Position numbers and translations under genes: made by a program
Assembly (NCBI GenBank): GCA_015501075.1
Contig: JADNYJ010000005.1
Span: forward strand, 558,001-622,000
Length of the DNA stretch: 64,000 nucleotides
Direction of reading: 5' to 3'
From: Gymnopilus junonius
Lineage: Eukaryota; Basidiomycota; Agaricomycetes; Agaricales; Galerinaceae
Shown here: one piece after another, positions 44,685-56,181 of the stretch
How positions within the stretch are numbered: position 1 is the stretch's first letter
How the letters are laid out: each line of letters opens with the position of its first letter
The notes under the pieces: model-generated
What the model saw: the letters and a program-made list of their open reading frames with translations, nothing else
What the model was told of the DNA's origin: nothing
Databases searched by the model: none

Positions 44685-44888
44685 GTTCTTTTGCTTTCAT
44701 CTTGCTATCGGGGTTATTGCTCTTCACTTTGATTATTGGACAACCATATTTATCAACTACTGCACCGGAAGGACGGACGGATGGAGGAAAAAAACAAAGC
44801 ATTGGGACATATATCTCAAAGCACCATTCAATAGACCAATTAGCATGCCAGTCCTAAAAGAGAGTAAAAATTTACAAAAAATTTCAAA

Positions 44889-47800
44889 TTATGTGGCATT
44901 CATTTGCCCCAGCATACGATCTAGGCGTTCTTCGACAGTCCAGTTGATGTCGTTCGTCGACAGAGACGATGAGGCGGAATGACCCGGACCGCGGTTACGC
45001 AGGTTGGGTAAAAAGTTGAATGATCCTGCATCTGCGCCTTGCGACAGACCCTCGATGAGTCGACCTATTTGTGCCGAGGAGCTGTAGAAAATCTGGGGTC
45101 AAAATATTTAGAGTCCTGTCAAGGCCCTAAGGTTTGATGCAATAAAGAGACTCACCTTGGTCTCAGGACGTATTTTCCCTTGCTGTGGTTTCTTCTTGGA
45201 AGCAAAGGAGGTAACACTGCCCTTTGACCCTGATCGGGCGTGCTCTTTCAAGAAGGACTGCAGGCCGTCATTTCCAGGCTCGCGGCTAGAATATTCTGAT
45301 CCAAAGCTGGTACGACCGGAATATATAGACTCATCATCTGCGTCACGCAGGCCATTCACGATGTTCCTAAAATTATGTGAGAATGGGAGAAAAGCCCTCT
45401 ATCCACGGGGCATAAGATACTCACCATATTGTCTCTCCATTAGCCAACTCAATGACCTCCAAGGCAGGACCAGGTTCCGATGAGGCCATGTGCTGCTCCG
45501 CGGGCGAATTGGGATCCGCATTCGTTGCTCTGTTTTCCCCAGCATACATGTCATACCTATGAAAAACTCTCATAAGCGTTAGGTTTCTGGGCCCATATAA
45601 ACATTACTCACAGAGAATCGTACGTCGAGTTAGACTTCTCGATAGGGCCCGCTGCTGACGTAGACGGTACGTTTAGCATTTTCTCTGCTTGGCCGAGGAA
45701 ATTAGGAAGTTGGGGCATAGGTGGTAAACCATCTGCGGAGAAGCGCTTGACCGTCGGTGATTTCGGAGGTGGAGGTGTAGGTACGCGGTCATGCACAGAA
45801 CGATTGGACATAGATTGTCCACTGACTCGTTTTCTACGTGTAGAATTCTTGCGTTGAGCAAGTGAGGAAAGATCTGCCGATGACATATTATCATTCGCGT
45901 AGATAATGGTCCGGCGAACGATTGTATTGGCAGCGTTATCAGTCTGGTCTTCCTTGGGTCGTCGTAAATGATCGGCCTTTCGGGTAGAAGGCTTCCTTGT
46001 CACGCTGTCATTAGGAGTGTCAGGTCGACTATCTGACACACTGGCTTTAAGATGCTGCTCCTGGGACAAATTTAAATAGGTTGTGGGTGTTGTTGTCTGA
46101 TCTGATCCACTGCTTCCAACATAACTCACTTGTTGCACATTGTCGAAACCTTTCCTGGTAGTCGATGTAGGTGTAGTAACCGACGCGTTCTTCGATAACA
46201 GATTTCGAGAAGATGTTGAACCTGAGCGAACGAGGAGATCATTTAACGCGTTCTCATCGAGACCTAGATTGTTGGCAGCTCTGAAAAGCTGCTCCAGGGC
46301 AGCGGCTGACTGAGAAGCGTCCAAAGTTCCTGTTGAAGGTGCCTGTGCAGGAGGTGAGGTCGGGGTAGGGGGAGGATTTGCCGGAGGAAACCTAGAGTAC
46401 ATCGGTCGCTGTTGGCTTGTGGGTCGCGGTGTCAGATTCTGGCTCCTATCTGCGGGCGATGCGACGGGGTTTGGTGTTGCAGGCTCTGCTCGACGTGGTG
46501 TCAACGGGGAAACTGGGGAGGCCAAGGGTGACGTTGCCCGTGGCAAAGAACGTTCCCCCGCAACTGGCATCTCTGACATACGCTGCTTATTCCTAAACCT
46601 CGCCATGAATCCTTTCAAGCCCGGGCCCGCAGATGCGGGCGGACTGGGAATAGGGACTTTAAACCTCCCTAAGTCTGTAGCGCTGGAAAGTTTAGGTGCC
46701 CCTGGAGGGTTCAGCTTAGCAGGGTCATAATAAGCTGTCTGGCTTGCGGAAGGTGACTTGACTGATTCCGGAGTGACGGTTTCTTCGCCAGAAGAGACTA
46801 TATTCTTGGCACGCAATGATCCACGAAACTTTTTGAATCGGGAAGTCAGCTTAGATCCAGAGTTGCTGTTGTTGGTAAACAAGGAAGGTGTTCGGATGGG
46901 TATAGTTTCAACGCTCGTAGTTGTTGAGACAAGCTTAGGTGTTGATATCTGACTTGGAACCACGCGCCGCCGGACAGAGTTCGTAGATTTCAAGCTGTCA
47001 CCTAGATTGGTCCTCGATGGGTCTTTATAGAGTGCAATCATGGCAGCCTCCGTTTTCTGTTGAACTTCTCGAGCGAGTTCAGCTTGCTCTTGCAGTGTTT
47101 GGGGTATTCTTGGAGCTGAGGGGTTTCTAAGCAGTAGGTATGGAGAGGTGAAGGAAGGCGTCGATGGGGCATCGGGGACAAGGGAAGGTACAGGAGGCAC
47201 TAAGGAGGGTGTAGGAGGAATTACAGGTGTTGTAGAGGTGGTCGCCAGGGTATCAGGTTTAGCAATGACAGACTGTGGTTCATGCTTGGTCTCTTCGTCG
47301 GGGGTATCTACCTTATTGTCGTCTTCTGCACCGAACAAAACATGGGCTAAGTCGCGATTGCGGCGAGTGTTGGGCGACACGTCTTTGTCGTCTGCAGACA
47401 AAGTTGAAACTGTAGCAGCAGTATTCAGAGCCGCAGGTTGCTCCTTGATGCTGTCAACTACCGAATTGAGCAAAGCACTGGCCTTTAGGTATTGATCATC
47501 GATGACATAAGGTGAAGGAGAAGCAGGTGGTTGCTGCTGAGGAGGTGGGCTTGCGATCTATGTGCTCACAATTAGCAATAACCTGGACATCAAGCAAAAA
47601 GACCTAACCCTAGAGTAGTTTGACTGCGATGTTGACGGCCTGCGTCTCCTTAATGAAGATGGCGCTCGATCTCTGGGATCCGTGTTCGCGATTTTGGCAA
47701 AAGCAGCAGCAACCAGCTTCTCCTGTACAATTGCAATGTCCGCCTTCTTCAAACCTGCATATCGCTGGATGATCTCCTCCGGGTCCCACTCCTCGTCATC

Positions 47801-50113
47801 GGGACTGTCGCCTGGTGTAACAGAACTTGTCTGACTCCGGTCAAATTCATGCCATGCAGGCTGCGGTTCCTTCGAATCCGAAAACACACTCAGCACTTTA
47901 TCAGGCTCATCCCATGAATGGAAACTTGAACCCGCCGAATCAAGGGACGATCTGGATGAGTTCGCTCTTTGAGCAAGTCCAAGAGATGGGAAGGGATTGA
48001 TGTTGAACGGCGAGGAAGGAGGATTCTGTCTTGAAGACCGTCTACTACCATTTTTAGGCGACAAATCAAAGCTAGAGAAAGTCGGCGATATAGGAGACCG
48101 TTGTGCAGCTTGAGTGGGTGTAGCTGATCGCGGAGGTATTGCATTCATAAGCGGAGATCCTAATTCGACAGCGAGAATGAACGCATGCGGTTGTTCGGAT
48201 GACCCCGTAGTCTGATCATTGAAGGAGGGACTTCCAGCAGAGGGGACTGCGAATGGGGCACCTTGAGTGAAATCGAGGGTGGGTGAATCAGGAAGTGGAG
48301 GAGACTTTAATGAACGGGATGGGATCCTATTGTGGCCACTGATCGACGCATGATAGTCCGAGTTAGAAGAAACACCAGCTTCCAACGTTGTAGTCCAGCT
48401 GTTATTCCTACTATGTCCACTCTGACTACTTCTATGATTGGCATTCGGGGTCCAAATAACATTTGAGGGAGTTGTCGGACGCGACGGGGGCCGATTAGTA
48501 TTATTGACTGCCATCGGCTGGTACGGGGGACCTGAGAGAGGAGATGCAGGCCTGCGTCGCCCTGAAATTGAACTGAGAGAGTTTTCGAAGTCATTAGATT
48601 CGCCATTGCCGGCACGGAAGCCATCATCCGGGGTAAATCGTCCATTCGTGCTCCGTTGCAAAAAGAGAGGTGCTACAGTCGCAGGTGTGATAGGTGATGG
48701 CCTTGTGGTCGAAGAAGTGGACTCGCGTCTCGCTTTAGCCGTGGATATATTACTTGGAGAGGGAGATCCTTGCGGGTCATATAAAGGGGATTGTGCGCGT
48801 GGAGTAGTAGAATGCGAACGTTGTTCGTCGAAATCGAAATCGCGGGGTGTCATTGGCCTTGGCATCCCCGGTACGTAGCCTGGAATCGTCCGCGTTGGGA
48901 TGGGGGATTGTCGACGTTCGCTAAACTCATCGTGGATAGTCTGATCAATGGAAATGGCCACTCCAGGCTCGAAATTGGAAGAGGCGCTGGGGATATCGCC
49001 GTTTTTCTATTGTCGTGGTGTTAGCAATCTACGGTTAAGCAATTTCATTCAAAACGTACTGCTTCAGGCGCAGGCTGATCCAAACTACTACGAGGGACGG
49101 GAACAGAACGGGGTAGCAGAATCTCGTCCTCAACCTCATCTTCTATCTCCTTAATGGCTTGTTCAAGAGCTAGTGACGCACGTTTGAGAACAGCTGGAGC
49201 AAGGGTCTTTTGCAGACGATATTCTGCAACTGAAACAGCCTGACTTGTATTGTCGCCAAATGGTGCCGGAGGAATAGTAGGAGCAGATTGCACAATATCC
49301 TTCTCATTGGGGCTGGATGGAGCAGACGAAGGGGGGTTGCTGCTCTCGGGAGTGACAGGCCTCAGACTAGCGGAAGAGAAGTCCCTGGTAGTTGCCACTG
49401 AGGCCTCAGTCGGTGTTAACGAAACGGTACGTGTGCTACTGGAAGAGCCTTTAGAAGAGGCGACACTGCGTAGATAATTGTGTTCCGCTCGTAGACGCCC
49501 GGACCCAAACAGGTTATTGCTGTACCGTTTCGTCGATCGTACGCTGGGTGATGATGTTGTTGATGTAGTGCTGGACGTGGCAGTGGTCCGTATGGAGTTC
49601 CCACTCCCTTCCTCATCCCCAACTACCTGTTCCTGAGATGCACTTGGGGAAGGTCCTGTCCTTGATCTCAACCGACCCAAAGTCTCCAAGAGCATGTCCT
49701 CTTCTTCTTCTGTGATATGGTTCTGGTCTCCGCGCGCCCTCTGGTCTGCTAGCCTTGTTCGAAGGTGTTCTATTGACAGAGGATCTCCGGTAGAGGAGCG
49801 TAGTAGAGAGAAACGACGGGAGAGACTGCCCGAACAGAATAAGCAGTTGCATCAAAATACAGGGCCAAGGAATACAAAGACGTACTCTGGGAGAATAAGC
49901 GACGTGCGAAAGTCGTTGGTAGGAGGTAATTCAGGGAGAGCGTCGGGAGTATCCAAATTCTGGTCGTGCTGAGGACTAGGGAGCTGATTACGCTTCGCGT
50001 CAGACCTTTTACTAGAAAGATTTTTGGGACATCGCACAAAGACGTGAGCGTGAGTCGGAAGCCATATAACACGCCGAACAAATCAAGCGAGATACTTACC
50101 GAAAACGATGCAT
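44889..50113 (-). CDS. Very large disordered conserved basidiomycete protein
   Basis: About eight minus-strand exons join to roughly 1,600 residues. Exon 1 is 14 nt (MHRF, start at 50113, donor GTAAGT). Exon 2 begins KRSDAKRNQLPSPQ and ends DFRTSLILPE. Exon 3 carries FSLLRSSTGDPLSIEHL and EEEEDMLLETLGRL, followed by long Ser/Thr/Pro-rich stretches. A short structured patch near the middle reads WDPEEIIQRYAGLKKADIAI. The C-terminal region is well ordered in comparison: ALEVIELANGETIW, NGLRDADDESIYSGR, IFYSSSAQIGRLIEGLSQG and, at the end, WTVEERLDRMLGQMNAT. The ends look conserved and the middle looks free. I do not recognise a named family; a scaffold or polarity role would be a guess. It shows no decay and is presumably a host gene. 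Confidence 0.7.
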
Positions 50114-50614
50114 CTTTGGGGTGCAATGTCTCCTCGCTTTATACACGTTGGGACACTCTTGTCAGAGTAATTCGGGAAGACACAAACAACGTGGTAAACA
50201 CGAGTTTGTAGTGGGAGAAGATCAGAAAGGAAGGGACTTCGCAGGGTTGTACAGCGAAAAATACGATAGAACTTCAAAAGCTGAGATGGAGCATAGGCTT
50301 ACAAGGGGACTGTAGATGAACAACGAGAGAAAGGAACGGAAGAAAGAGTATTTTCGAAACCCAAATCAACACTAGCACACTTCCGCTTCAGGCACTACAT
50401 CAATTACCTTTCTTGCCGAGTGATTTCAACAGCTGCAAATATAGACCTGACGGTAAGTTACATAGGATATAGTACTTAATGGTTGTAGTAGTAATGACAT
50501 TCAATTGTTACAAGATAAACGGTGTTACAGATACAGATGTATACCCTGATCCAAGAATCAGGCATACCTAAGAAAATAAAAATTGAGCAAGCATTTCTTC
50601 GGAGGAAGAGATCC
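50114..50614. other. Intergenic region between two minus-strand genes
   Basis: This is the promoter side of the large gene and the 3' side of the E2 gene. I see no coding region or repeat. Confidence 0.45.
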
Positions 50615-51512
50615 CTACTTTTTAGTCCATTCCTTCGCTGTTGCTAGGAACTTAGCCTTGTCGTTCTTTAACAGCTGTTCACATAACAAATCAGGATAGG
50701 TTCATACTACTATACGACAGGAACACTCACCGCAGCAATATCTGGTTCGAATGGATCGTCTGGGCTGGGGTTGTTGACTTTCTCCTGGATAACACAAAGA
50801 ACTTCAAGAAAAACAAAGATTCATATCAATATTTTTAGAAGTTCAGCAAGCGAAGGTGGCGCACCTGTTGATAGTGTGACAGCCGGCTTCCACTGATCAT
50901 CGATATTTGAGGCTTTGAAAAGTTTTGTTGAATAATGAAATCCGCACCTCATCTCTGAGGATAGGCACGCAGATAGCGCCTTCCTCGTTAATGCCAGGAT
51001 GGTATATCTTGGTAGTGAATGTCACCTTGCAGAAGAGGGACAAGAAGGTGAGTAGCAAGCAGGCGACCTGATCATAATCGGGAGGTGGTCTCACAGTGGG
51101 CGCCTTGAAGGGGTAGTTCTGAGGTAGGGATAAGTTGAAATTGAACGTTCCACCCTTGTAGGGAGAATCTGACTTTGGGTGAAAGATATACAGTAAACGA
51201 CTAATCTGGAAAGGAATGTCAAATAGACCCACGTCGGCTTTGATGGAACATTTCCATTCAAACACATTGTCCTCTTTAGCCTCCACAGTAATACCCTGCA
51301 TAATGAATTAAGCAGGTATGAGACGTATAAAGGCACGAGGGGGACAATACAGGTATTGGTCTACTGGAGATCTCCATGAGTTCCTTGCATAAGGTGAGCA
51401 TGCGCCTAATGAAACGAGATCAGAAGGCAAACCCTTTGGATTCGTCTAGATCGGTGAATCAGAGGCATTTCTGGTCCTCAAATCTGTCCGAAACTCACCT
51501 GAGAGCAGTCAT
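50615..51512 (-). CDS. Ubiquitin-conjugating enzyme E2
   Basis: Seven or so short minus-strand exons begin at the ATG at 51512 (MTALR|RMLTLCKELMEIS) and end KFLATAKEWTKK at 50615, giving roughly 147 residues, a bare class I UBC fold. Landmarks are PIPGITVEAKEDNVFEWKCS, DSPYKGGTFNFNLSLPQNYP, FKAPTVTFTTKIYHPGI, the active-site Cys in GAICVPILRDEWKPAVTLST and NNPSPDDPFEPDIAA. The enzyme carries ubiquitin as a thioester on that Cys. The usual HPN triad reads HPG here. The overall pattern lies between the UBE2D and UBE2L3 types, so I give no symbol. Introns follow GT-AG and leave the frame open. It is divergent from ASH2. Confidence 0.85.
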
Positions 51513-51622
51513 TGTGGTGGTCGTTGAAGTCAAAGAGTGTCATACATGTGCAGGCAATCTATTTTGATCGGAGCCACGGCGATCGGAGACCCTCTTTGCA
51601 TTTCCCGCCATTACATGCAACG
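51513..51622. promoter_or_regulatory. Compact bidirectional promoter (110 bp)
   Basis: Only 110 bp separate the start codons of the E2 gene (minus) and ASH2 (plus). Both 5' leaders and core promoters must overlap in it or extend into the coding regions. No TATA box is seen. Confidence 0.55.
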
Positions 51623-53794
51623 ATGCATGCAGAGGGATCTTCACCTCCACCTCCCGAGTCGATTCTCACCGGTGGTTTAGGCGCTGGTACATTGCTACAA
51701 AATGCTGCTACAACAACGTCAGCACAGTCGCGTAACAAGCGAAAAAGGCCCGCAGGAACTGCTGCATCTCCAGCACCCTCGGACGTAAACAGTAATCCAG
51801 GAAATGGCACGAACCCCACAGAGTAATCATTTTCATGGCACATTTCTAAATAAACTACTAACAAAAAACCAACCTGCAGTCTCCTTGTTACATCGCGTGC
51901 AGACCTCTCCTCTCGGCCAATCCTCACCATTTCTCGCGGGCCCGTTTTTGTTCCTGTAGCGGAAGGCTCAGAATGGTTTAAGACTGAAATGATTGGCGTC
52001 AACCGCATCGGCTATCGTTACATACCTGCTGGTATCAACCCACCAGGACATGCAGCACCTTGCCGCACCATTGAGAGCAACCCAACGTCTTTTCGGGTCA
52101 GCTGGGAGGACCGAAGCCCGCTCATCAAGGTGACGAAGGATGGCCTAAGTTTAGCCGGGTTCAAAGGGTTCCGTAGTGCACGCTGCAATGCTCCCATGCG
52201 GGAGGGCAAGTGGTACATGGAGGTGAAGGTTCTGCATGGAGGCGGAGAACCTACTTCTGAAGATTCCAGAGGTGACGGTGCACATGTTCGCCTTGGCTGG
52301 GGCAGGAGAGAATCTCCCTTGAATGCCCCCGTTGGGTTGGATGGTTATAGCTATGGATATCGTGATAAGACAGGGGACAAAGTGACACTCTCTCGTCCTC
52401 GTCCTTACGGTCGTCCCTTTGGAACAGGCGACGTCATAGGAATGTACATATCCCTCCCACCTAGGCGCCAACCGAATAAGAAAGACCCCCATGATCCTGC
52501 ACATTTGAAACGCGAGCGTATACCGATTGACCTAAAAGGTCAAGAGGTTTTTGAAATTCTGGAATACCCGCAATCCAAAGAGATGACGACTCTTATGGAC
52601 TACTCTGGCAAAACTACCAGCTCGGCTTCCGTTCCGTCTTCTAACAAGAAAGCGGTCAACGGTAAGCTCCCTGACCGCAGTGGTCCTTCCGTTCCTAGTA
52701 ATAAAACGGCCACACCTACACTCCGCTCATTACCTGCTCTGCCTGGCTCTCGTATTGCTTTCTTTGTGAATGGCGAACCTCAAGGAATCGCCTTCCAGGA
52801 CATATACGATTACCTTCCACTCCGACAAACTGAGACCCAAAAAGCCAACTCACGAAAACGTACGCGAGAAGGTGTCAAGGAACACAGGGAAAATCCATTT
52901 GATGACGGGACTTTAGGATACTACCCATTTATCTCTCTGTTCAACGATGCAAGCGTGCGGCTAAATCCCGGACCCGATTTTGACTTTCCTCCTCCAGACG
53001 ATATTGACGCGGTTTTAGACGACTTGGCTTCACCCAACGCTAAGAACACCGTTCTCATACCCACTCCCGGGTCTCCAAGATCTTCTCTGCTTGATTTGTC
53101 GATAACGAAGGAACAAGATGTAAAACCTGAGATAGATCCCGCCTCCAAAGAGCCAATATCTGCAAGCGCACTATCTCCCAGCTCTCAGCATGCGCCTCTG
53201 AAACGCACTTGGCGTCCTGCATGCGAGCGTTATCCTGAGTTTATGCAAGAAGAATGGGCTTTCGACGCCCTTGAAGAAGAGGATGCCAAGGTTGAGCTTG
53301 CGAAATACGCTGCCGCAGAAAAGGCTGAAGAAGAAAAGCGGAAACAGCGCGAGAAGAAGAGACAGCAAGCAGAGGCAAGGAGAAAGGCTAAGAAAGAGGC
53401 TGCTTTAGCGCAGCAGGTGGTAGATGCGGCTGTAATAGAAGAAGAGAAGGAGAGAGGACGCGCGGCGGAAAGAGAGCGCTATAGTTCCCTTCCCTTATCC
53501 GGCGTCTTTCCCTTGCCTGGCACCCTATATGGACCTGGCGGGCATTTTCCGGCCCATCCAAGCCCTAGCCCTTTGCGCCACTTCACGGCATTTGAGCCCG
53601 AGGGCTCTGTCGAGTATGAAAACTCGCCTGCTCCTACATATATTTCCTTCAGTGAGCACCTGGGCGGTCAAAGCGGGTACACATCCGAGAACCACGAACA
53701 GGAACCCGTGGATCATGACCTTGACGATCTCGATGTGGACCAGGATATCGAGGCGCTTATGGGTTCACGATCACGATCACGGACACCAGCTTAA
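51623..53794 (+). CDS. ASH2: ASH2/Bre2-type SPRY subunit of COMPASS (Set1C)
   Basis: Two exons (51623-51822 and 51880-53794, intron 57 bp) encode 704 residues. After a Ser/Pro and Lys/Arg-rich lead (SRNKRKRPAGT) comes the conserved entry VNRIGYRYIPAG. The SPRY domain follows: FRVSWEDRSPLIKVTKDGLS, GFRSARCNAPMREGKWYMEV, AHVRLGWGRRESPLNAPVGL, DGYSYGYRDKTGDKVTLSRP and FGTGDVIGMYISLPPRR. It resumes after a long insert with GSRIAFFVNGEPQGIAFQDI and GYYPFISLFNDASVRLNPGP. A charged coiled coil (near residues 490-560) and an acidic tail with an SRSRSRTPA end complete it. ASH2 with RBBP5 and WDR5 homologues activates Set1 for histone H3 Lys4 methylation in the nucleus. The N-terminal PHD/winged-helix part of animal ASH2L is absent, as in many fungi. 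Confidence 0.9.
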
Positions 53795-55983
53795 TTGTCC
53801 CGTTTGTTTTTGTTCAATTGGTCAACGGTTCTGTCTTGTATGTACTATTTAATGTGTATTCTTATTCCCTTTACCGATTTGTCGATACTGCGTTTTCGAG
53901 TTCTAATTCAGATTCACAGTTTGAGCTCACAGGGTGATGGGTCCGAGTCGACACTTAAAGCTCGTGAATGTTGGATGTTGATGCTGGATTCCTGCTCAAA
54001 GCCATAGTGTAGGCCATCACCATGGATACTAAGGTAAATGTGGGCATCCTACTTATATGTTAATTGTACTCTAGATTGGCCTCAACTTTACCTTCTGGTT
54101 CTACAGGAAGACAGCTGAATCTGAAATCGGTGATCAAAACAAAGAATATATGGACCCATTTATTGATGCTTGTTTGCCATCAGTGCGCCACACTGACCTG
54201 GCATGAACAATACCCAGCTTTCTTTAGTTAGACAGCATTGCGGATTCTTTTCCTCTGCAGTGGGACTGACTTTGAGCAGCGTGCTGCTAGAAGACAACTG
54301 TTTCCTCTGGCCTGTCATTCGAGCCCAGACCTATTCAATTAGGAGCACGGTTCAAACAAGCTCGTGGATGGGCACCATACTTTCTTGAATCTTTAGGACT
54401 CGAACCCCAATGAGTCCACACCGGGGCCCATTGCTCTGACTGCCAGTGCACGATACGGGAGTGTCACTGTCAAGACTTTAAATAGCCGTTCCAGAAAGGA
54501 GACGATAATATTTCCATAATGCAGTCTTTCACGGAAAGCTATATGGCAGGTGGCCTCGGTTGGCAAGGCTGTGTCACGAACCCTCTAGTAATCCCTCCCG
54601 GTTGCATCAGAAATATGGAATGCAGCGCACACAAGGAAAATACCCTTGACTCGTGTAAAAGAGGATTGAAATTATGTTCCACATCTAGATCCCATGTAAC
54701 TGATTTGTGCTAAAATAAGCTGCGTCAGACGATCCACGAAATGCCTGAAAGCTAAAAATAGACACGAAGTAAAGTTCAGCTAGTCAGACGACGAGGGAAA
54801 TCGAGGCAGCTAGATTGGTTTATCTCCCGAAGTGCACTGTACAAACTGCACTGCGATCTATTGCATCATCAAATGGAAATGAAACATCTTTAACATTGTC
54901 AATTTGGCTCCACTTTAAATTTGCAGTGTTTTCGGGACGCCCGCCTGCGATTTGCATGCGATCCTATCATCTCGAATCCCAACTTGGCATCCCGTAAAGC
55001 AAAACGTGGTACTGAATAAATGCATACGACTGATTCAGAAAATTGCGGCCCAGTGAGATCTGCATTCTAGACCGTCATTCTTTGTCCTATACTTAGTTGG
55101 ATTTGTGGGCGCAGCAGTGTCGTTAAATTAACACTGCAAGGCGTTCCGTGTCACCGAGTGGCTTAGGAGTCACTGAACATTTCTGAAATTTTCTATGCAC
55201 GTCCAGAACTTGAAGCACACGCATGCTTGAGTTTGACGTATCCGCTGTGAAATTCAGGGAATGAAGTGGCTTGAAATGTATATTATCACCGCATCCCTAA
55301 AGTCCGCACTGCGGATAACATCAATATCATTCTGATATCGATATTAAATATTGACACCTTTCTCAAAGGTAAGGTAAGGGATGCAAGACAACCTTCCCAA
55401 AATGTAGGACAATGCCGTGCTAGAATGCGGAATTTCGAACGTTTAGTTGCCGTTGATCCTTGTCAAACGTCAAGTCACTCAGATTCTCTCGAAAAAGAGG
55501 ATAGCAGAATAATCATATCAAATAAAGATAATCGCACATGAACGTCATAGGTAATTAAGTAAAAGTCATTGATCATAAGAAGAGACGTATATAATCCAGC
55601 CAAGTAAAAGACCTAGACTACTTTTGAATTCAAGAAATAGAAAAGGAAGTTCCTATCTAAGAATAAGGTAAAGAGGATAGACTGTAAAGAAATCAATCAA
55701 AGGCAAAAAGACAATAAGGTCCTTACGGCAACGTGCTACGGATATCGCGAAAAGGAAAGCAAGCGGTGTCAATATGATATCGATTGTGCACCTGATAACG
55801 ATGCAACGTGTCTATGGATAATAGAGTAGCTGGAGCTGATCTAGAGTGCAGGTGATCATAACAGCGGCTCTCGAAGCCAGCCTGAAAGAGAAACTCCAAA
55901 GGATGCGTAGAATGATGAAGAGACAAAATGGTGATATCCGGCATTGTCCAAGGTGAAAGTGCGGTGTAGGAAGGAGGTGAAGT
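53795..55983. other. 2.2-kb intergenic stretch, no gene supported
   Basis: Only short, unrelated frames are present on both strands, and none has splice-joinable conserved text. A tRNA B-box-like motif near 54390 does not fold into a tRNA. The LINE target site is at its right end. Confidence 0.5.
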
Positions 55984-56181
55984 GAAAAGTCCCGAGTGAG
56001 ACTCTCTTGATCCGCTACCACCACCACCGCCGCTCTTCCCACGGGTCAAACAGTGGAGAACAGAGGTCGGACGGTACAGTACGGTATTGAAGTAGAGTAG
56101 AAAGGCAAACCCTCGACTAGTCCTCCGCTTCTCTTCTAAGTAACTACTTGCGCACTGCAACTTACACACCCCGCGAAAGAA

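Noticed and set aside
46419..49477. Plus-strand frames of 60-150 codons
   Set aside because: They are shadows of the large Ser/Thr/Pro-rich gene on the minus strand.
54380..54440. Possible tRNA on the minus strand (GGTTCGAGTCC B-box-like motif)
   Set aside because: There is no A box at the right distance and no acceptor or anticodon stem; the T stem has mismatches.
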